Shown: positions 1-6,862 of the stretch, piece after piece | Layout: each line of letters begins with the position of its first letter | Position numbering within the stretch: position 1 is the stretch's first letter | Origin: Lachnoclostridium sp. UBA6475 | GTDB lineage: Bacteria; Bacillota; Clostridia; Lachnospirales; Lachnospiraceae | Assembly (NCBI GenBank): GCA_002435545.1 | Contig: DJNB01000132.1 | Span: forward strand, 8,946-16,635 | DNA length: 7,690 bases | Direction: 5' to 3' | Notes under the pieces: model-generated | Told to the model about the DNA's origin: nothing | The model's input: the letters and a program-made list of their open reading frames with translations, nothing else | Databases searched by the model: none | Made by a program: the position numbers and the translations under genes

Positions 1-1
1 T

Positions 2-2803
2 CGTGAACAACTTGCAAAGTTCAATGCAAAGAAATTGGAAGAAAAAGGACATGCAGTATCATTTTCCAATGCGGAATTTAATCGTATTATGATTCATGTA
101 GATAATCATTCCGTGTATGAATCAGCAAAGATATTAAGAGATAAATATGTGCTACAGTTGGATAATGGAGAGTCCGTTTATATTGATTTCTTTTCGGGGG
201 ATACCGATAGAAATATTTATCAGGTTACACATCAGGTCACAATGGACAAGGCACATAAAGACGATGTAGTGTATAAAAATCGTTATGATGTGACCGTCCT
301 TATCAACGGTTTACCGCTTGTACAGATTGAATTGAAACGCCCCGGCGTGGAAATCAACGAAGCAATCAATCAGATTAACAGATACAGAAAGTTTTCTTTC
401 AAGGGGATTTTCAGATATTTGCAGCTGTTTGTAGTCAGCAATTCTGTACAGACGAAGTATTTCTGTAATGAAAATGAGATGATGGATGGTCAGTATAATC
501 CAATCCTGAAATCTCTTGTATTCTTCTGGACAGATGAAAAGAATACACGTATCAATGACTTGAACACATTCACAGGTGAATTTTTCCGCAAATCAGCGAT
601 TACAGAGATGATGGACAAATATATGGTCATTAAGACCACGGAGCCTGTATTGATGGTCATGAGACCATACCAGATTTATGCTGTAAAGGCTGCAAAGAAG
701 CGTGTACTGGAAGTAAATCAGGATGGCTATGTATTTGCCTGTACAGGTTCAGGAAAGACGCTGACATCATTCAAGCTGGCACAGCTTTTGCGTGATGAAT
801 CAATGGTAGATTTGGTCGTATTCCTGATTGACAGAAAAGACCTTGATGACCAGACCGTTGATGAATACAACAGTTTTGAAAAAGATTGTGTAGACAATAC
901 GGACAGCACCGCTGTACTTATCAATATGCTGAAATTATCTGAGAAAAAGATGATTGTTACAACGATTCAGAAGATGGCAAATGCCGTCAAAAATCCGAAA
1001 TATGCAGGTGTTATGGACGTGTACAAGGATAAGAAGGTTGTATTTATCATTGATGAGTGTCATCGTTCCCAGTTCGGGAAAATGCACGGACAGATTGAAA
1101 AGCATTTTGAAAGAGCAAATTATATCGGATTCACTGGAACACCGATTTTTGAGAAAAATAAGGGTACGGATGGTCGTACCACAGCGGATATATTCCATGC
1201 AGGAGGTAAGCTGGATTCATGCTTGCATAAATACATGATTAAAGATGCGATTGCAGATGGTAACGTGCTTAGATTCTCAGTAGAGTATCAGCGTACCATA
1301 TTTGCAAGGAATCTTGCTGTAAAGGGTATTGACCCGGAACAACTGGATGATCAGGAATACTGCAAGCGTCATGAAATTGACATGGAACCTCTGTATCATA
1401 ACGATCAGCGTGTTGCTGACATTGCAAAGCATATTTTTGAACATCATGAACAGCATGTACATCCACAGGGCAAGGATATTTATACAGCACTGTTCGCAGT
1501 GGATAAGATTCAGACTCTTGGAAAGTATTATGATGAGTTCAAGAAGCTGAATGATGCAGTACCAGATGATAAGAAGCTGAAAGTGGCTGCAATCTTTTCC
1601 TATCAGGCAAATGAAGATATGGATGATGGTGCGGATGAACATTCACAGGAACTTCTTGACCGCTGTGTGCAGGATTACAATACTTTATACAATACAGTAT
1701 TTACGATCGATACATTTGATACATACAGAAAAGATATTGCAAAGAGATTGAAACAGAAGGAGTTACCGCAGGTTGATATTCTCTTGGTAGTGAATATGTT
1801 CCTGACCGGATTCGATGCAAAGCCATTGAATACGCTGTATCTGGACAAGAATCTTATCTGGCACTCATTAGTACAGGCTTATAGTCGTACAAATCGTGTA
1901 GATAAAGTGACAAAGCAGTTTGGACAAATTGTAACATATAGAAATATTAAGAAGTGGCAGGATGATGCTTTGACGTTATTCTCTGGGGATGGAGATCCGA
2001 ATGAGTATCTGCTTGAAAATTATGAGTATTATTTGAAGCAATGGACAAATCAGGTGGCTGTATTGAGGAAAATTACAGCAGATGTGGATGCAGCTGGTCA
2101 GCTCAAGTCAGAAGATGAAATTCGTATGTTTATCATTGCGTTCCGTTCAATGGCAAAGACCCTTGCTACTTTGAAAACATTTTCTACATTTAACTGGGAT
2201 GATCTTGCTAAAGTGATGGATGAAAATGAATACGAAGGATTCAAGAGCTGGTATCTGTATTATAAAGATCAAACGCACAATCCAAATCCGAAAGTACCTG
2301 TTCCGATTGATGTGGATTTTGATATTGAACTTGTTCGCACTGACCGTATCAATGTCGTATATATCCTGAATCTTCTGAAAAATGCGAATACTCACGATAA
2401 GACAGAGGAAGAAAAACAGCAGGATGTTGATCTGATTTTGCGTGAAATAGAGCGTTCAGATAATGAAGCTTTGCGCTTAAAGAAAGAGGTTATGAGACAG
2501 TTTATTTTGACTAGGTTTTATGAACTGCCAGAGGATATGGACGTAATGGAAGCGTTCACTCAGTTTGAACGAGAGCGGATGACGGCAGATATCGAAGAAT
2601 TTGCATTTGTTAACAAGATTGATTATAAAACCGTATCAGACTTGTTTAATGAATATGTGTTCCATGGAACAATTTCGGATGATAGTATTCGAAAGAGGTT
2701 AACCGCGTACAAACTGGGGATATTGAAAATCACAAAACTGACAAAATCAGTGAAGGTATTTGTCGAAGATACCTATAATAAATATAAAGCTGAAGGAGAA
2801 TAA
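2..2803 (+). CDS. hsdR: Type I restriction enzyme R subunit HsdR (EcoR124-like), 5' partial
   Basis: Motor and endonuclease subunit of a type I R-M complex: it translocates DNA with ATP and cleaves unmethylated DNA far from the target. The frame is open to the left edge (11 codons before the TTG at 35), so the N-terminus lies outside the window. By alignment from memory with EcoR124I HsdR, roughly 55 residues are missing. Numbering from codon 35, I see a PD-(D/E)xK nuclease with D85, then E99 and K101 in QIELKRPG; Walker A TGSGKT at 237-242; DECH box at 340-343; motif III GFTGTP at 365-370; motif V around FLTGFD at 589-594; and motif VI QAYSRTNR at 614-621. A helical C-terminal region, thought to dock on the methylase, follows. 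All catalytic motifs are intact. The hsdM RBS lies in its last codons and hsdM starts 2 nt after the stop. Any promoter is off-window. Confidence 0.97.
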   Translation, partial: REQLAKFNAKKLEEKGHAVSFSNAEFNRIMIHVDNHSVYESAKILRDKYVLQLDNGESVYIDFFSGDTDRNIYQVTHQVTMDKAHKDDVVYKNRYDVTVLINGLPLVQIELKRPGVEINEAINQINRYRKFSFKGIFRYLQLFVVSNSVQTKYFCNENEMMDGQYNPILKSLVFFWTDEKNTRINDLNTFTGEFFRKSAITEMMDKYMVIKTTEPVLMVMRPYQIYAVKAAKKRVLEVNQDGYVFACTGSGKTLTSFKLAQLLRDESMVDLVVFLIDRKDLDDQTVDEYNSFEKDCVDNTDSTAVLINMLKLSEKKMIVTTIQKMANAVKNPKYAGVMDVYKDKKVVFIIDECHRSQFGKMHGQIEKHFERANYIGFTGTPIFEKNKGTDGRTTADIFHAGGKLDSCLHKYMIKDAIADGNVLRFSVEYQRTIFARNLAVKGIDPEQLDDQEYCKRHEIDMEPLYHNDQRVADIAKHIFEHHEQHVHPQGKDIYTALFAVDKIQTLGKYYDEFKKLNDAVPDDKKLKVAAIFSYQANEDMDDGADEHSQELLDRCVQDYNTLYNTVFTIDTFDTYRKDIAKRLKQKELPQVDILLVVNMFLTGFDAKPLNTLYLDKNLIWHSLVQAYSRTNRVDKVTKQFGQIVTYRNIKKWQDDALTLFSGDGDPNEYLLENYEYYLKQWTNQVAVLRKITADVDAAGQLKSEDEIRMFIIAFRSMAKTLATLKTFSTFNWDDLAKVMDENEYEGFKSWYLYYKDQTHNPNPKVPVPIDVDFDIELVRTDRINVVYILNLLKNANTHDKTEEEKQQDVDLILREIERSDNEALRLKKEVMRQFILTRFYELPEDMDVMEAFTQFERERMTADIEEFAFVNKIDYKTVSDLFNEYVFHGTISDDSIRKRLTAYKLGILKITKLTKSVKVFVEDTYNKYKAEGE

Positions 2804-2805
2804 TT

Positions 2806-4383
2806 ATGGCAGATACAAATACATATCAGGCACAGGCAAATGAACTTTCTCAAAAACTTTGGGCGATAGCAAATGACCTGAGAGGACAGATGGATGCCAG
2901 TGAGTTTAAAAATTATATTCTTGGAGTAATTTTCTATCGTTATCTGTCGGAACGTACAGAGATGTACATGGCAGAAATCCTTGAAAATGACGGTGTAACA
3001 TACGAAGAAGCATTTGCGGATGATGATTACAGACCTGTTGTAGAAGACTGGTCTTTATCCAAACTGGGATATGTCATCAAGCCGGAAAATCTGTTCCGCA
3101 ATCTGATTCGTAAGATTACAAAATTTGAGAATGATGCTGATAAGTTCAGTGTAGAAGATTTTGAAAAAGCAATTAGTGACCTCGTAGGTTCTACAATGGG
3201 GCATGAATCCAACAAAGCATTTGACGGATTGTTCAATGATATGCGTTTACAGGATTCGCGTCTTGGTGAAACTGTGGCAGACCGTACAGAAATGATTGGA
3301 CGTGTCATGGTTAAAGTTTCAGATATTGATTTTGATTTACAGGATTCTCAGTTTGATGTACTTGGCACAGCATACATGATTCTGATTGGATTGTTTGCGT
3401 CAGATGCTGGAAAAAAAGGGGGAGAGTTTTTTACACCTGCTGGACCAAGTAGACTTTGTGCTACACTTGCAGCGCTTGGGTTGGATGAAGCCAAGACCGT
3501 CGGTGACTGTACCTGTGGTTCTGCATCCATGCTGCTGGAAGTTCAGAAACACTTGACTACACATAAGGTTGGTCATTTTTATGGACAGGAGCTGAATGCG
3601 ACAACATACAACTTGAGCCGTATGAACATGATTATGCATGGTGTGGATTGGCAGAATTTTGATATTTATAAAGGGGATACTCTGAAAGACGACAAATATG
3701 GTGATGATTTGAAACTCACTATACAGGTTTGCAATCCACCGTATAGTTTGAAGTGGTCAGCTGATAAGAAGTTTGAGGATGATCCAAGATATAGCGGAGT
3801 TGGAAAACTTGCACCTAAAGGACAGGCAGACCTTGCCTTTGTAGAACACATGATTTACCACATGGATGATTCTGATGGTCGTGTAGCTGTGCTGTTACCA
3901 CACGGCGTATTGTTCCGTGGTGGTGCAGAAGAAGCAATTAGAAAATATATCATCAAAGATTTGAATAGGCTGGATGCAGTTATCGGATTGCCTGCAAATC
4001 TGTTTCATGGAACAGGTATCCCTGTGTGTGTATTGGTGCTGAAAAGCAAGAGAAATGGTAATTCAGGGAATATTCTGTTCATTGATGCATCGAAAGAGTT
4101 CAAAGCCGGAAAGAATCAGAATGTCTTGGAACAGGAGCATATTGATAAGATTGTAGATGCGTATGCAAAGCGTGTAGACGTAGATAAGTTTGCCCATGTA
4201 GCAGATATGAGTGAAATTATTGAAAATGGCTACAATCTCAATATTCCCAGATATGTTGATACATTCGAGGAAGAAGAACCGGTAGATTTGGATGCGGTAA
4301 AAGTTCAGATTAAGACACTGGATTCTGAAACAAAGATTGCGATTGATAAGGCTGAAAGTTTTATGAGACAGCTTGGGCTGTAA
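2806..4383 (+). CDS. hsdM: Type I DNA methyltransferase M subunit HsdM (N6-adenine)
   Basis: Modification subunit: with HsdS it transfers a methyl group from S-adenosylmethionine to adenine N6 in the recognition site, and it is needed for the restriction complex. Its 525 residues match the usual ~500-530 length. The N-terminal helical domain (about 1-165, with FKNYILGVIFYRYLSER) is typical of HsdM. The catalytic domain opens with GGEFFTPAGPSRL around 205-217. The SAM-binding motif I is DCTCGSAS at 234-241, where family members usually have DPxCGSGS, so P is replaced by C and the last G by A. Catalytic motif IV is NPPY at 310-313, followed by SLKW as in other family members. The C-terminal tail (about 470-525) is charged and helical. 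The ATG has a good RBS (AAGGAG at 2793-2798, inside the end of hsdR). The accessory gene begins 10 nt after the stop. Confidence 0.97.
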   Translation: MADTNTYQAQANELSQKLWAIANDLRGQMDASEFKNYILGVIFYRYLSERTEMYMAEILENDGVTYEEAFADDDYRPVVEDWSLSKLGYVIKPENLFRNLIRKITKFENDADKFSVEDFEKAISDLVGSTMGHESNKAFDGLFNDMRLQDSRLGETVADRTEMIGRVMVKVSDIDFDLQDSQFDVLGTAYMILIGLFASDAGKKGGEFFTPAGPSRLCATLAALGLDEAKTVGDCTCGSASMLLEVQKHLTTHKVGHFYGQELNATTYNLSRMNMIMHGVDWQNFDIYKGDTLKDDKYGDDLKLTIQVCNPPYSLKWSADKKFEDDPRYSGVGKLAPKGQADLAFVEHMIYHMDDSDGRVAVLLPHGVLFRGGAEEAIRKYIIKDLNRLDAVIGLPANLFHGTGIPVCVLVLKSKRNGNSGNILFIDASKEFKAGKNQNVLEQEHIDKIVDAYAKRVDVDKFAHVADMSEIIENGYNLNIPRYVDTFEEEEPVDLDAVKVQIKTLDSETKIAIDKAESFMRQLGL

Positions 4384-4393
4384 AGGTAGGTGA
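4384..4393 (+). promoter_or_regulatory. Ribosome binding site region of the accessory gene, ambiguous start
   Basis: The bases AGGTAGGTGA fill the gap after the hsdM stop. The first AGG (4384-4386) is 7 nt from the ATG at 4394. The AGGTGA (4388-4393) abuts that ATG but lies 6 nt from a second ATG at 4400. The protein may therefore start at Met1 or Met3; the difference is two residues. Confidence 0.5.
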
Positions 4394-5080
4394 ATGAAAA
4401 TGAACGCTGAAATGATTTTCAATGAATTTGCTAAATATGCCGAATCAGACGATAAGTATTATACATGGGGGAAACATGGTGTGATTGAAGATGTGCTTGC
4501 ATGGTTTAATATTCCGTCAGGGAAATTTATCGGTGCATCTTCTAGTGTCCATGCAGATAATCTTGAAAAATTGCATAATTTCATGATTACAAATGCTACG
4601 GATGACCAGTTGAAAGTCATTGCAAATATTTGTAAGAAACACGTGGATGCACCTGCTGTAGATTTTACAGATGATGCAGCAGGACAGGTGTTTGTATCAA
4701 TGCCTATGAATGAACAGAAATGTGATTGTGTGGCAGTGATTAGAGATGGAATCCGTACGGCATTGACAAGTACAGGAAATGAACCGTATTTCTTGGATAA
4801 GGATTTCCATAGCGAGAACATTTATAATGTCATGCTTGAACATATCCATAATTGCAAGTTTCTTGTGGCTGATTTAACAACACAGAATCTTGGTGTGTAT
4901 TATGAAGCTGGCTATGCAAAAGCATTAGGAAAGACAGTTATTTTCACCTGTAAGGATAGTGATTTTGCGAATATACATTTTGATATTAAACAGGTTCAGA
5001 CAATCAGTTGGCATGATGAATCGGATTTATCTGAGAAACTTGCAGAACAGATTTGTGGATTGAACCTTGGAAAGAGGTGA
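4394..5080 (+). CDS. Accessory protein with C-terminal NDT/TIR-like nucleotide-processing domain, embedded in the R-M operon
   Basis: 228 residues, not a core type I R-M component. The C-terminal part (about 97-222) has the pattern of nucleoside 2-deoxyribosyltransferase-like/TIR-like proteins: first beta strand VFVSMPMNE (99-107), the LDKD region (134-137), strand KFLVADLT (155-162) with D160, then N165 and the block GVYYEAGYAKALGK (167-180), where E171 matches the catalytic glutamate of the family. FDIKQVQTISW (196-206) closes the fold. Known members cut or transfer at N-glycosidic bonds of nucleosides or nucleotides, and defence-linked relatives such as the retron Ec86 effector degrade NAD. 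Residues 1-95 are mostly helical and I cannot assign them. There is no signal peptide or membrane segment, so it should be cytosolic. It lies 10 nt after hsdM and 4 nt before hsdS, so it is co-expressed with the R-M genes. A defence effector role is inference; a housekeeping nucleoside enzyme is less likely here. Fold confidence is good; substrate is unknown. Confidence 0.85.
   Translation: MKMNAEMIFNEFAKYAESDDKYYTWGKHGVIEDVLAWFNIPSGKFIGASSSVHADNLEKLHNFMITNATDDQLKVIANICKKHVDAPAVDFTDDAAGQVFVSMPMNEQKCDCVAVIRDGIRTALTSTGNEPYFLDKDFHSENIYNVMLEHIHNCKFLVADLTTQNLGVYYEAGYAKALGKTVIFTCKDSDFANIHFDIKQVQTISWHDESDLSEKLAEQICGLNLGKR
5073..5080 (+). promoter_or_regulatory. Ribosome binding site that sets the hsdS start
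   Basis: AGAGGTGA lies 4 nt before the ATG at 5085 and overlaps the end and stop codon of the accessory gene. It favours ATG 5085 over the in-frame TTG at 5067, which would place the start inside the upstream gene and upstream of this site. It also indicates translational coupling. Confidence 0.75.
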
Positions 5081-5084
5081 TTGG

Positions 5085-6302
5085 ATGGCTGTACCTAAGT
5101 TAAGATTCAAAGCGGATGATGGAAGTGATTATCCAGAATGGAATGATTTCACAAAGTTGGAGGACATATCAGCATTTATTACTAAAGGGGCTACACCTAC
5201 AACTTATGGATTTGACTGGCAACCAAATGGTGTATATTTTTTCAGAAATGATTGCATAAAAAATAATGTTTTTGTATATGGTGATTATTCTTTTATCGCT
5301 GAAGAAGCTAATAAATTTTTACAACGCTCAGAAGTCACAGGTGGAGATATTGTAATTGCTATTACAGGTGATATAGGAAAAGTAGGATTGATACCAAGTG
5401 AAGTGAAAAAGGCAAATATTAATCAGCATTTAGCTAGGGTGAGAATTGTAAAAGACGCTTTTCCGTATTTTGTATATATGTATTTATGTTCAGATAAGGT
5501 GCAACGTACATATAAAAAAATAAAAACAGGATTGTCTATGCCACAATTAAGTCTTGCACAAATTCGTGACACTAATATTCCTGTAGTATCACTCCCTGAA
5601 CAACAGAAAATTGCAGAGTTCTTATCAACAATTGATACAGTGATTGAGAAACAAAAGGAAACTGTATCTGCATGGGAAGAACGTAAAAAAGGTGTGATGC
5701 AGAAGCTGTTCAGTCAGGAAGTAAGATTCAAAGCAGATGATGGAAGTGATTTTCCTGATTGGGAAGAAAAGAAGTTGGGAAAAGTGTTTACAGAGAGAAC
5801 GGAACGTTCAAAAGGTGGAGAATCACTGTTATCTGTAACGATTGCACAAGGAATTGTGAAACAAAGTGAAACCGATAAACGTAATATCGCATCTGAAAAC
5901 AAGTCAAATTACAAAATTGTAAAAAAGAATGATTTAGCATACAATACAATGAGAATGTGGCAGGGTGCAGAGGGTGTATCGGAGTATGACGGAATTGTAA
6001 GTCCTGCATATACCGTTATTACAGTTTTAGATGGGAAAAATAGTTATTTCTTTGAAACTATGTTTAAACAAACATTCATGTTGCAGATGTTTCAGAGGTT
6101 TTCACAAGGGCTGACATCTGATACATGGAATTTAAAATTTCCAGCGTTTTCAGAAATTAAATGTTTGATTCCATGTGAAGATGAGCAGAATAAAATTGTT
6201 GAATGTGTTGCTGTATTGGATGAAGTCATCGAGAAGCAGAAAGCAACATTAGCTGCATGGGAAGAACTGAAAAAAGGTTTGTTGCAGCAGATGTTTATGT
6301 AA
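5085..6302 (+). CDS. hsdS: Type I specificity subunit HsdS, two target-recognition domains
   Basis: DNA-recognition subunit: each of its two target-recognition domains (TRDs) reads one half of a bipartite site, and HsdM and HsdR assemble on it. With the ATG at 5085 it has 405 residues, the usual length. It is a tandem duplication. Half 1 (about 1-210) starts with RFKADDGSDYPEW (7-19), then TRD1, then SLPEQQKIAEFL and the helix IDTVIEKQK...QKLF (183-209). Half 2 begins with RFKADDGSDFPDW (214-226), then TRD2, then PCEDEQNKIVECV and VLDEVIEKQK...QQMF (377-404). The paired helices should form the antiparallel coiled-coil spacer that fixes the gap between half-sites. The TRDs differ from each other, so an asymmetric target is expected; its sequence cannot be read from here. 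Last gene of the operon; a hairpin terminator follows 24 nt after the stop. Confidence 0.96.
   Translation: MAVPKLRFKADDGSDYPEWNDFTKLEDISAFITKGATPTTYGFDWQPNGVYFFRNDCIKNNVFVYGDYSFIAEEANKFLQRSEVTGGDIVIAITGDIGKVGLIPSEVKKANINQHLARVRIVKDAFPYFVYMYLCSDKVQRTYKKIKTGLSMPQLSLAQIRDTNIPVVSLPEQQKIAEFLSTIDTVIEKQKETVSAWEERKKGVMQKLFSQEVRFKADDGSDFPDWEEKKLGKVFTERTERSKGGESLLSVTIAQGIVKQSETDKRNIASENKSNYKIVKKNDLAYNTMRMWQGAEGVSEYDGIVSPAYTVITVLDGKNSYFFETMFKQTFMLQMFQRFSQGLTSDTWNLKFPAFSEIKCLIPCEDEQNKIVECVAVLDEVIEKQKATLAAWEELKKGLLQQMFM
5101..5141 (+). repeat. HsdS half-repeat A, copy 1
   Basis: A 41-nt direct repeat at the start of hsdS that matches 5722-5762 at 37 of 41 positions by eye. It encodes the RFKADDGSD segment that opens each half of HsdS. 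Near identity at DNA level makes it a possible site for TRD exchange by homologous recombination. Confidence 0.9.
5646..5710 (+). repeat. HsdS half-repeat B, copy 1
   Basis: Encodes the central conserved helix (EKQK...AWEE.KKG) that ends half 1. It matches 6231-6295 at about 80 percent of 65 positions without gaps, so the spacer helices are duplicated too. Confidence 0.85.
5722..5762 (+). repeat. HsdS half-repeat A, copy 2
   Basis: Second copy of the 41-nt repeat of 5101-5141, with four mismatches, marking the start of the second half of HsdS just before TRD2. Confidence 0.9.
6231..6295 (+). repeat. HsdS half-repeat B, copy 2
   Basis: Second copy of the spacer-helix repeat of 5646-5710, at the extreme 3' end of hsdS. 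It ends 4 nt before the stop codon. Confidence 0.85.
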
Positions 6303-6326
6303 CAACAATTGAATAAATCAATAGTG

Positions 6327-6364
6327 AACAAGTGATATACAAAGGTTGTAGGTTACTTGTTTTT
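6327..6364 (+). terminator. Intrinsic terminator of the hsdR-hsdM-accessory-hsdS operon
   Basis: A two-part hairpin. The outer stem AACAAGTGA (6327-6335) pairs with TTACTTGTT (6353-6361) over 9 positions, one of them G-U. A 2x2 internal loop follows, then the inner stem TACAA (6338-6342) with TTGTA (6346-6350) around a 3-nt loop. The right arm runs into TTT. The stem is AT-rich and thus modest in strength, but placement 24 nt after hsdS supports it. Confidence 0.7.
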
Positions 6365-6365
6365 C

Positions 6366-6412
6366 TATGCTCAAATATAGTGAAATATTTTATAAGCATA
6401 TGATGTTTTTTT
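6366..6412 (+). terminator. Possible second, tandem hairpin with T-run after hsdS
   Basis: TATGCT (6366-6371) pairs with AGCATA (6395-6400), and inside it AAATAT (6373-6378) pairs with ATATTT (6385-6390) around a 6-nt loop. Seven T residues follow at 6406-6412, 5 nt after the stem. Unpaired bases between the arms and the gap before the T-run weaken it. It may be a backup terminator or a chance fold in AT-rich DNA. Confidence 0.35.
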
Positions 6413-6450
6413 CAGTTTTATTGATTCATGTAATGACATAGTATAGAGAT

Positions 6451-6480
6451 ATTTATTTCCTTGAACTTGTAGAAATAAAT
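6451..6480. repeat. Perfect 9-bp inverted repeat
   Basis: ATTTATTTC (6451-6459) and GAAATAAAT (6472-6480) are exact reverse complements around a 12-nt loop. It ends 3 nt before the ATG of the weak ORF at 6484. It has no useful T-run, so it is not an obvious terminator. Function unknown; chance is possible in this base composition. Confidence 0.5.
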
Positions 6481-6483
6481 TTA

Positions 6484-6633
6484 ATGAAAAATATGAGGAT
6501 GGTTGTAATAGGATATAAACACTCAGATAAAGAGTTAATTATATATTTTATAAAAGAATATATAATTAAGTGCAAAAACAAAGAATTTGCCACATATTTA
6601 TGTTCACTTGAAAAATTACGTTTATATGATTAA
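6484..6633 (+). CDS. Weak small ORF, 49 codons, unknown
   Basis: Encodes a 49-residue peptide starting MKNMRMVVIGYKHSDKE and ending EKLRLYD. It is mixed hydrophobic and charged, with isoleucine-rich middle residues, and resembles nothing I recognise. No Shine-Dalgarno sequence precedes the ATG, and the frame is open upstream to a TAG at 6439. After its stop the same frame continues for 12 codons before another stop, as would be seen in a decayed gene. It may be a remnant or not coding at all. Confidence 0.2.
   Translation: MKNMRMVVIGYKHSDKELIIYFIKEYIIKCKNKEFATYLCSLEKLRLYD
6535..6569. repeat. Perfect 13-bp AT-only inverted repeat
   Basis: TTAATTATATATT (6535-6547) and AATATATAATTAA (6557-6569) are exact reverse complements around a 9-nt loop. 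The arms contain only A and T, so RNA stability is low, but 13 perfect pairs is longer than the other dyads here. It could be a protein-binding dyad, a cruciform-prone site, or chance; it lies inside the weak ORF 6484-6633. Confidence 0.5.
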
Positions 6634-6800
6634 AAAATACGTGATATGGTGTGCAATATATATAAATGGTAAAAGACAATGTGTTCTATGAAATGAAAAA
6701 ATTGTTTTTTGATAAATACTAGAAAGATAAAGTTGTCACAAAATGTCCTACAATGTCATGTTGCGTAATTGAAAATAAAGGAGTAGAATATAATTGTAAG

Positions 6801-6828
6801 TTGTTGTATTTATTGCGGAAAATATAAT
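6801..6828 (+). promoter_or_regulatory. Candidate promoter of the orphan gene at 6863
   Basis: A perfect -10 box TATAAT lies at 6823-6828. The best -35 candidate at acceptable spacing is TTGTTG (6801-6806, 16 nt), which matches only the TTG. The predicted start near 6835 would give a leader of about 28 nt. Such -10 boxes are common in AT-rich DNA, so this is tentative. Confidence 0.35.
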
Positions 6829-6849
6829 ATTAGAACAAAAATTATAAAT

Positions 6850-6855
6850 GGAGGT
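6850..6855 (+). promoter_or_regulatory. Strong ribosome binding site that sets the start at 6863
   Basis: GGAGGT is followed by a 7-nt spacer to ATG 6863. An in-frame ATG at 6848 overlaps this site and has no RBS of its own, so 6863 is the better start. Confidence 0.8.
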
Positions 6856-6862
6856 AAAAACT

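Larger units (their letters stand above)
6303..6862. other. AT-rich intergenic stretch without a confident gene
   Basis: About 560 bases between hsdS and the next good start codon, visibly richer in A+T than the R-M genes. It contains the operon terminator, a second hairpin with a T-run, two further AT inverted repeats, one weak 49-codon ORF, and stop-interrupted Cys-rich frames near its right end. I see no tRNA, rRNA, CRISPR repeats or transposase. The minus strand shows nothing convincing. Confidence 0.7.

Noticed and set aside
1..34. Missing N-terminus of HsdR as evidence of a truncated pseudogene
   Set aside because: The frame is open right up to the left edge and reads as normal HsdR sequence, so the cut is from the window and not from mutation.
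3411..3422. A7G5 tract in hsdM as a phase-variable slippage site
   Set aside because: It encodes the conserved GKKGGEFFTP segment in frame, and seven A plus five G is short for phase variation.
4063..4422. Long minus-strand frames across the hsd genes (for example here and at 1277-1642)
   Set aside because: They mirror well-recognised plus-strand genes, lack RBSs and have no protein-like features.
4394..5080. Accessory gene as a PrrC/RloC-type anticodon nuclease
   Set aside because: The protein is only 228 residues and shows no Walker A ATPase motif or HEPN-like nuclease motif; only the genomic placement resembles PrrC.
5067..5084. TTG at 5067 as the hsdS start
   Set aside because: It lies inside the upstream gene and before the RBS at 5073-5080; ATG 5085 is well placed and gives the usual MAVPKLRFK start.
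6696..6710. A6-TTG-T6 as a terminator
   Set aside because: The stem has only A-T pairs and no gene ends close upstream; simple homopolymer runs explain it.
6742..6757. AATGTC repeated 10 bp apart as a regulator site
   Set aside because: Only two 6-bp copies in AT-rich DNA, not clearly placed relative to a promoter.
6848..6862. ATG at 6848 as the start of the orphan gene
   Set aside because: It overlaps the GGAGGT site that serves ATG 6863 and has no RBS of its own.
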